Shown: positions 41,960 through 46,910 of the stretch, one piece after another
Position numbering within the stretch: position 1 is the stretch's first letter
Layout: each line of letters starts with the position of its first letter
Assembly: GCA_947174185.1 (NCBI GenBank)
Contig: CAMWHY010000004.1
Location: 1-46,910 of the forward strand
Direction of reading: 5' to 3'
Source of the DNA: an uncultured Lachnospiraceae bacterium
GTDB taxonomy: Bacteria > Bacillota > Clostridia > Lachnospirales > Lachnospiraceae
Length of the DNA stretch: 46,910 bases
Position numbers and translations under genes: made by a program
Notes under the pieces: generated by a model
Seen by the model: the letters and a program-made list of their open reading frames with translations, nothing else
Database searches by the model: none
Told to the model about the DNA's origin: nothing

Positions 41960-43060
41960 TCATTCATTGTTTTTCATTTCTAATGTATAAACTTCTTTTG
42001 TATCCTCCCGGTTATAGATATCCCAATATTCAAAATCACGCAATCCACTATTTAAAAGCTGCTCATCATCCATATGTTTTACACAAAGTTCCGGATGTCC
42101 CTGCATTCCTCCGCCCCAATAATACTTTGCTTTTACATTTGTCTTTTCTATAGAAAAATCGGCCAGCAAACCATAATCATATAACATAAATTCAAAAAAA
42201 TTATAACCATAATCACAGAACAATTGCGACGGTCCCCAGAATCTGGGATTTGCTTCTATCATGTAGTATTCTCCATTATATTTGCGCAGTTCAATCATCA
42301 CTAATCCATAAAATCCCAGCTGAAGAAGTAGCTTTTGATACTGTTCCTTTATCTTTTCGTGATGGATATCGGCAACGCAGGCAGCCAGGATCGATTTGCC
42401 GTCAGGCTGCTGCAGAAGATTTTTTTGTGAAATAGAATAAACTTCATTATCTTTTGAAAAATAAAATAATAAATAATAGCTTTCTCCTTCGATATACTCC
42501 TGAATATCAAAATCATTTTTATCATAATGATCCCTAAAATATCTATACTTTTGTTCATCCATCAGAAGAATGGGCGCATATATATTTCCTGAATCGGAAA
42601 TATACTTTTTAGGTTTTGCTACAACTGGTCCTGTAAATTCCTCATTCAACGATAGTTTTTGGGGAACAGTCAGTCCTGCCTTCTCACAGATCTGCCAAAA
42701 ACTTTCCTTGTCGGAAATCTTCGTATATAAGTCCTCTGACACCAAGGGAATTTGACAATGTATTCCCTCAAATTCCTTGCGATGTTTTAAAAGAAATCGA
42801 TTCAGCATTTCCGTACTAGGCGCTATAAAAATAGTTTCCTTATATTGCTGATAAAGATCTTGCAATATCTGCAACATCTCGTCCAGCTCAAGTTCTCTTT
42901 TCTGCCTTATGCAAAAAACCTTATTGCAATATATCGTCTTAAGAATCGGATCCTGTTTACCGATAGCAATAATCGCATATTGATGTATCTTATTTTTCTC
43001 CAAAGTCCTAAGAAAGGAAATTACCGCTCTTTGATTAAATCCTGAAAATATTGCTATCAT
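41960..43060 (-). CDS. ATP-grasp family ligase
   Basis: A protein of about 366 residues with an N-terminal Rossmann-like part (IAIFSGFNQRAVISFLR), the ATP-grasp lid segment GPVVAKPKKYIS near 150 and FDIQEYIEGESYYL near 185. The metal/ATP site YMIEANPRFWGPSQL near 275 is typical of carbamoyl-phosphate-synthase-like ligases. Such enzymes join a carboxylate to an amine; next to a sugar aminotransferase this might be an amino acid to an amino sugar. Start sites are uncertain: the ATG at 43060 gives a compact N-terminus, whereas a GTG at 43087 would overlap the previous gene by 23 bases. Confidence 0.82.
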   Translation of the reverse strand: MIAIFSGFNQRAVISFLRTLEKNKIHQYAIIAIGKQDPILKTIYCNKVFCIRQKRELELDEMLQILQDLYQQYKETIFIAPSTEMLNRFLLKHRKEFEGIHCQIPLVSEDLYTKISDKESFWQICEKAGLTVPQKLSLNEEFTGPVVAKPKKYISDSGNIYAPILLMDEQKYRYFRDHYDKNDFDIQEYIEGESYYLLFYFSKDNEVYSISQKNLLQQPDGKSILAACVADIHHEKIKEQYQKLLLQLGFYGLVMIELRKYNGEYYMIEANPRFWGPSQLFCDYGYNFFEFMLYDYGLLADFSIEKTNVKAKYYWGGGMQGHPELCVKHMDDEQLLNSGLRDFEYWDIYNREDTKEVYTLEMKNNE

Positions 43061-43064
43061 GGCG

Positions 43065-44678
43065 TCACTGACCATCATCCTTTCCACGAAGAAAGCCCCG
43101 CTGATAATATTCGCATCCCTTCATATCATGCGTACTAAAATATTCTGTTATCTGCTTTAATAACGCATCATTGTAGCTTTTTGTTCCATCATTGCTCTTA
43201 AAATATTGCAGCGGCATCTCTTCCTGCATCTGATTATAAGCATTATTGACCAAAATAGCAAATTCATCAGAATATTTTGCCGTTTCTGTTTTCATTGTAC
43301 CACTATTTTTTAGATAAAATACCTTCTTTGCGGTCTTGATCTGCTCACTGTCCAATCTTTCTATCTTATGAATATTTTTCAGGCATTCTTCATATTCTTC
43401 CCTGGTCTTAGGCTCCACCGTATAGCCAAAACTTGAATAATAAGGCTTCCCAACGATGACCGCAGGAATCCCTTCGCATGCAAACTCCGCTCCCGCATTA
43501 CCTCCTATCGTCACAAGCACATCTGCGATATTTCGGATGCTCTCTGCACTGACGTCATCCGATAAAAAGAAGATATTCGGTTTTTTAAAGCGTTCATACA
43601 TATCTTCTATAGAATCTTCCGACTCATTATAAGATTTTCTGGTGGGATGTGGTTTTAAGATCCAGTTGACCGCCGTATTCTCTCCCGCAAGTTTCAGAGT
43701 CTGTTCTGTCCAATCATAATAATCCCTAAAATAAAGATCCCCATAATTAAATACGGCATCTGTAAAGGTATGCGCCATAATCACTACATTTTTCTTATGC
43801 GGATCCAGCCCCTGCTCCCGGATCACAGTCTCTCTGGAAATAACCTTTTTTCCTGCAAAAGCGCCTTTATCAATATTTCTTCCATTTTTTCCTTCATATC
43901 GTTCCCGCAGATATTGTTCGCTCCATAAAACAGCCGATTCATCAACATCATCAAAATTTTGATGAATCAACATTCCACTCCTGATACCTCTTTTCCTGAT
44001 CTCGCCATCCTTTTCAAATATGATCTTTTCCTCCCCCACAGGACTGGTATTATAGATCCGAGCGCCATATTTTTGAAATAATTTAAGAAATAGATTTTCA
44101 TGATATGCAATATCATCGCATACCACATATGCAGGTTGATATTTTTTACATAGCCGATCAAGCATATACGTAGTCCACAAAATATGACACATCTTTTTTA
44201 GACATATTTTGTTTCGAGCAGATTTTATAGTTGATAAAGCCGAAGTTCTGATTATATCCTCATACAAAGATTTCCCTGCCAAAATGTCGCACGCACGGAC
44301 TTTCTTCAAACCTTCTCCGGTACCGTCAAAAATCATAAATCCTGCCGTCTTCATCCCGGCTTTCAGGGCGGCCAGATAGTCTGTGTGGTTCATTTTATCC
44401 AATGAAACATGTTTCATGCCAAATGATTTGATCAATTCCGTCAACAGATGATTTTCTCTCCAGGTAAGCACGACAGGCCTGACCTTGGCAGACATTTCTA
44501 TCCCCTTAGCATACAACAGTTTTGGCAGTATCCATCCCATCTGCATACGAACCATCGAAAAATTAATAAAAACATATTGTTCCGTATGTTGTATTTTAGG
44601 CCACTGTTTTTGATTGACCTCAATAAACTGTTTTACCAATTCTTCGGAAAGCGGCAATTGTTCTTCTCTTTTTCCCAT
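43065..44678 (-). CDS. KpsC/LipB-like GT-B glycosyltransferase
   Basis: A 537-residue protein. The C-terminal half has WILKPHPTRKSY near residue 340, FFLSDDVSAESI near 372 and TIGGNAGAEFACEGIPAVIVGKPYY near 390. These are typical of capsule-polysaccharide biosynthesis proteins related to KpsC/LipB and to CDP-glycerol-type transferases. The N-terminal half is an all-alpha/beta acceptor domain. It probably transfers an acidic or phosphate-linked sugar to the growing chain. Start is ATG at 44678 after AAGGAAGG. Confidence 0.7.
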   Translation of the reverse strand: MGKREEQLPLSEELVKQFIEVNQKQWPKIQHTEQYVFINFSMVRMQMGWILPKLLYAKGIEMSAKVRPVVLTWRENHLLTELIKSFGMKHVSLDKMNHTDYLAALKAGMKTAGFMIFDGTGEGLKKVRACDILAGKSLYEDIIRTSALSTIKSARNKICLKKMCHILWTTYMLDRLCKKYQPAYVVCDDIAYHENLFLKLFQKYGARIYNTSPVGEEKIIFEKDGEIRKRGIRSGMLIHQNFDDVDESAVLWSEQYLRERYEGKNGRNIDKGAFAGKKVISRETVIREQGLDPHKKNVVIMAHTFTDAVFNYGDLYFRDYYDWTEQTLKLAGENTAVNWILKPHPTRKSYNESEDSIEDMYERFKKPNIFFLSDDVSAESIRNIADVLVTIGGNAGAEFACEGIPAVIVGKPYYSSFGYTVEPKTREEYEECLKNIHKIERLDSEQIKTAKKVFYLKNSGTMKTETAKYSDEFAILVNNAYNQMQEEMPLQYFKSNDGTKSYNDALLKQITEYFSTHDMKGCEYYQRGFLRGKDDGQ

Positions 44679-44771
44679 CCCAATAACCTTCCTTTTATAT
44701 TTCCTTAAGCCATCGTTTCCTGAATCAATTTTTATTCTGCTGATACATTTTCTTCTTTCCTGCAGACATGA

Positions 44772-45917
44772 CTATAGGATCATGCTTTGTTTTATAACCT
44801 GATAGATCTGCTCTGCCGTTTTTTCATTCTTAAAATTAGCCTTTGCATAAACATACGCATTTTGTCCCATCTCTTTTACCAAAGCTCTGTCCATAATCAT
44901 TTTCTTCATATACCCAGCCAATTGATCAACCTCTCCTCCCTGATAAAGATATCCTGTATTTTCGTTCCGCATAATCTCGCTTGTCCCAGAACCTTTGGCA
45001 CCGATTACCGGCATAGAGGAAAGTAGATATTCTACGGTAACTCTTCCATATGCCTCATTTTGAGAACAGATTACACCTACATCCATCTCATCCAGTAATT
45101 TCATCACATCACTGCAATATCCTGCAAATGTTACATAACTATCAAGATTATTACTTTTACAGTATTCTCTTAATTTTTTTTCGTAATCCTTGCCTTCACC
45201 AACCAGAGTCACATGAAAATCTGTAACCTTTTCCCTAAGCAATGTATCGACCGCTTTTAATAATTCCAACTGATTCTTTCCATCCTGCAAAGCGCCTACA
45301 TAACAGAAATTAAGTTTTTGATCATCATTCCAATTACTTCTTAAAGTTTTACGACTGTATATTCCATCATAGATACAGATTGTTTTGGCTGACGGACTGA
45401 TACTTTCCTTAATATAACTTTCAATACCTTTTGACACCGCAATCACAGCAGCAGCCGCATCAAACTTAGCCTTTACTGCTTTAGGCGTATAACTAAATAC
45501 AATATGATAAAATTTGTTTCCATATTCCCTGACATGCCAGATATGCGGCAGCTTCATCCTTTTTGCAAGATCTGCGCCAATCTGAATCGTAGAATTATTA
45601 GAATAAATAAGATCGAATCCCTTATCCACTATTTTATCCATTATTTCTTTCAGATATTTTCTGTTCTCTATACAGGCTTTGATCCCCCGCAATCTCCGTA
45701 ATCTCGCGTCCTCAGATACAACCCATGCCTTCATGGGATGAATAAAATATGGTATCTTTAATCGTTCCAATTCTTCATGCAGACTACCATCCTCAACTGT
45801 CGGCATTAAGACATAGGGTTCCACATCATATTGTTCACGCAAATCAATCATAAGCTGTACCAATGAACGATTTGCTCCTAACATCGCGCGACAGTATGTT
45901 ACAAATAAAATTTTCAC
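44772..45917 (-). CDS. GT4 family glycosyltransferase
   Basis: A 381-residue GT-B retaining enzyme. The N-terminal FVTYCRAMLGANRSLVQLM has the acceptor-side loop, AAVIAVSKGIESYIKE near 160 is the hinge region, NFCYVGALQDGKNQLELLKAV near 205 starts the donor domain, and the C-terminal SQNEAYGRVTVEYLLSSMPVIGAKGSGTSE, read in pieces, holds the EX7E-type site. It should add a hexose to the lipid-linked intermediate. GGAGG lies 8 bases before the ATG. Confidence 0.92.
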   Translation of the reverse strand: MKILFVTYCRAMLGANRSLVQLMIDLREQYDVEPYVLMPTVEDGSLHEELERLKIPYFIHPMKAWVVSEDARLRRLRGIKACIENRKYLKEIMDKIVDKGFDLIYSNNSTIQIGADLAKRMKLPHIWHVREYGNKFYHIVFSYTPKAVKAKFDAAAAVIAVSKGIESYIKESISPSAKTICIYDGIYSRKTLRSNWNDDQKLNFCYVGALQDGKNQLELLKAVDTLLREKVTDFHVTLVGEGKDYEKKLREYCKSNNLDSYVTFAGYCSDVMKLLDEMDVGVICSQNEAYGRVTVEYLLSSMPVIGAKGSGTSEIMRNENTGYLYQGGEVDQLAGYMKKMIMDRALVKEMGQNAYVYAKANFKNEKTAEQIYQVIKQSMIL

Positions 45918-45975
45918 ACAAATCCTCCATGTCAGAGCAGTTTTACTGCAATCAATGCAAATTTAAGGTTCCAAC

Positions 45976-46104
45976 TCAAATTACCGGTTGAAAATTCGAT
46001 TTCCCTCTACATATAATTTCGTTGTTTATGATAAATCTAATCTCTATTTTTCCAACATAAAACTCTTTGAAACACTGCAAAAAATATAATTTCTTTAATA
46101 TCAT
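45976..46104 (-). other. Tiny ORF in an AT-rich gap, possible remnant
   Basis: Between two glycosyltransferase genes a 42-codon ORF runs from an ATG at 46104 to TGA at 45976, with GAGGG 4-5 bases upstream. The peptide starts MILKKLYFLQCFKEF and shows no family I recognise. It may be a remnant of a longer gene or non-coding sequence. The rest of the 208-base gap shows nothing further. Confidence 0.25.
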
Positions 46105-46125
46105 ATATCCCTCAGAAAGTTTGCA

Positions 46126-46910
46126 TTAATATCTCCCTTTGTCAAAAATATATAACTTTCTATATCTATTTCCATTCATAAGTATTGCCATCGCGCCCGC
46201 TCCCACAATAGGTGTAATCAAAGAATCACATTTTGATAATAGATAAACAGATGTCAGATAATCTAATCCTTCCTGCTTCAAATCAACTTTCTTTTTTCTG
46301 AAAATCTGAGCAATTCCCTTATTTCCCGTGTTTGAATCATATCTGTTTTCCTGATTTACAATTAATTTATCCCCATATCTATTTTTAAAATATAAATATA
46401 TTTGCTCATCCTCTGTGGCCAAAAAAAGATATTCATACTTTTCACTCTCCATCATATCATCCACAATAGAACACAATTCTTCATTCTCAGGCACTATACT
46501 GTGGTCTCTTGGAGATAAACTTTTATAATCAGTTCCTCTTGCCTTTACACCTAGAATTCTTTTTTGCCCCCCCCCAAATAATTTTCTATGCGTTTGGATT
46601 ATATAGTTCTCTGTTGCCGAGTTGAATTTGATATAATTTTCTATAATATTATGATAAGTACCTACATATTCCTTTGATAGTAGTTCACTCCGAGAACCAT
46701 ATCCACCTGATGAGACTCCGGAAATAATTACATTCTTGCTTTTACGAATTTCTTCTAAAGAATATTTTTCTTGTGGCTGTCGAAACCAATATTCCCAAGA
46801 ATTAACTTTTCCTATCTGGTTAGGATATAAATACATATTGGAAAAATATTTAAAATCTATGATTGGAATATAATTATTATTTAATGCGTATTGAATGTGC
46901 TTAACAACAT
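46126..46910 (-). CDS. Fucosyltransferase-like protein, 5' end outside the window
   Basis: The frame stays open from an ATG at 46836 back to the window edge, adding residues such as YALNNNYIPIIDFKYFSNMY that fit the family, so the real start is beyond 46910. Visible parts are VNSWEYWFRQPQEKYSLEEI, LGVKARGTDYKSLSP (equivalent of the HxRRGD/RGTDY donor motif), YLFLATEDEQIYLYF and SLITPIVGAGAMAILMNG. These match bacterial fucosyltransferase-like GT-B proteins near the NodZ/GT23 and GT11 group. The DNA is more AT-rich than most of the cluster and includes a G9 run. Function by analogy: transfer of fucose or another deoxyhexose. Confidence 0.75.
   Translation of the reverse strand, partial: VVKHIQYALNNNYIPIIDFKYFSNMYLYPNQIGKVNSWEYWFRQPQEKYSLEEIRKSKNVIISGVSSGGYGSRSELLSKEYVGTYHNIIENYIKFNSATENYIIQTHRKLFGGGQKRILGVKARGTDYKSLSPRDHSIVPENEELCSIVDDMMESEKYEYLFLATEDEQIYLYFKNRYGDKLIVNQENRYDSNTGNKGIAQIFRKKKVDLKQEGLDYLTSVYLLSKCDSLITPIVGAGAMAILMNGNRYRKLYIFDKGRY
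46567..46575 (-). repeat. G9 homopolymer inside a coding frame
   Basis: Nine consecutive C on the plus strand encode three Gly codons (LFGGGQKR) in the fucosyltransferase-like gene. The frame is intact on both sides with exactly nine. The tract stands out in AT-rich DNA. Confidence 0.9.

Overview
The window looks like one end of a contig from a low-to-moderate GC Gram-positive Clostridium relative, most likely a Lachnospiraceae-type gut bacterium. This rests on strong AGGAGG-type ribosome sites, sigma-A promoters, lipoprotein signal peptides without an outer-membrane system, and the gene families present (TIGR03905/TSCPD, CotH, Cthe_2159-type lipoprotein, DegV). The taxon is an inference. No rRNA, tRNA, CRISPR array, transposase or origin was seen, and no gene-free stretch exceeds 300 bases. 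Bases 10-79 match a degraded Illumina Nextera P5 adapter, so the first 79 bases are probably not biological.

Layout. (1) 93-4278: housekeeping genes: degV under a TetR-type operator, a membrane protein, a TSCPD protein and a murG-like gene. (2) 4298-9599, minus strand: an operon of two membrane EAL proteins (one with intact and one with destroyed catalytic motifs), a flavodoxin-like/SCP2 fusion and a HIT protein, with a clear promoter at 9636-9664. (3) 9861-15559, plus strand: a surface module of a phosphodiester glycosidase (NAGPA fold), a membrane-anchored unknown, a CotH lipoprotein and a carbohydrate-binding lipoprotein, interrupted by a 142-base palindrome. (4) 15561-46910, minus strand: about 31 kb of tightly packed surface-glycan biosynthesis genes, still open at the right edge.

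The glycan cluster is the main discovery. It holds a complete 2-aminoethylphosphonate (AEP) route: PEP mutase with a fused cytidylyltransferase domain, phosphonopyruvate decarboxylase, AEP transaminase and a stand-alone PntC/LicC-like cytidylyltransferase that could make CMP-AEP. Directly upstream is a fusion of a YidC/Oxa1 insertase domain with a CDP-glycerol glycerophosphotransferase (TagF-like) domain, an attractive candidate for moving a CMP-linked phosphonate to a glycan at the membrane. The cluster also has a GT10-like and a GT11-like fucosyltransferase side by side, two more fucosyltransferase-like proteins, three paralogous sulfatase-fold membrane proteins with Thr at the nucleophile position, an acyltransferase, an MsbA-like ABC exporter, a pyruvyl transferase, two divergent FdtA-like proteins around a GNAT, and an aminotransferase next to an ATP-grasp ligase. 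Together these suggest a fucosylated, phosphonate-decorated, multiply modified surface polymer. The terminal fucosyltransferase-like gene carries a G9 tract that may make it phase-variable.

A 20-base leader sequence (GCAGGTTATGGAAAGGCATG) occurs exactly three times just upstream of start codons, with looser relatives at several others.
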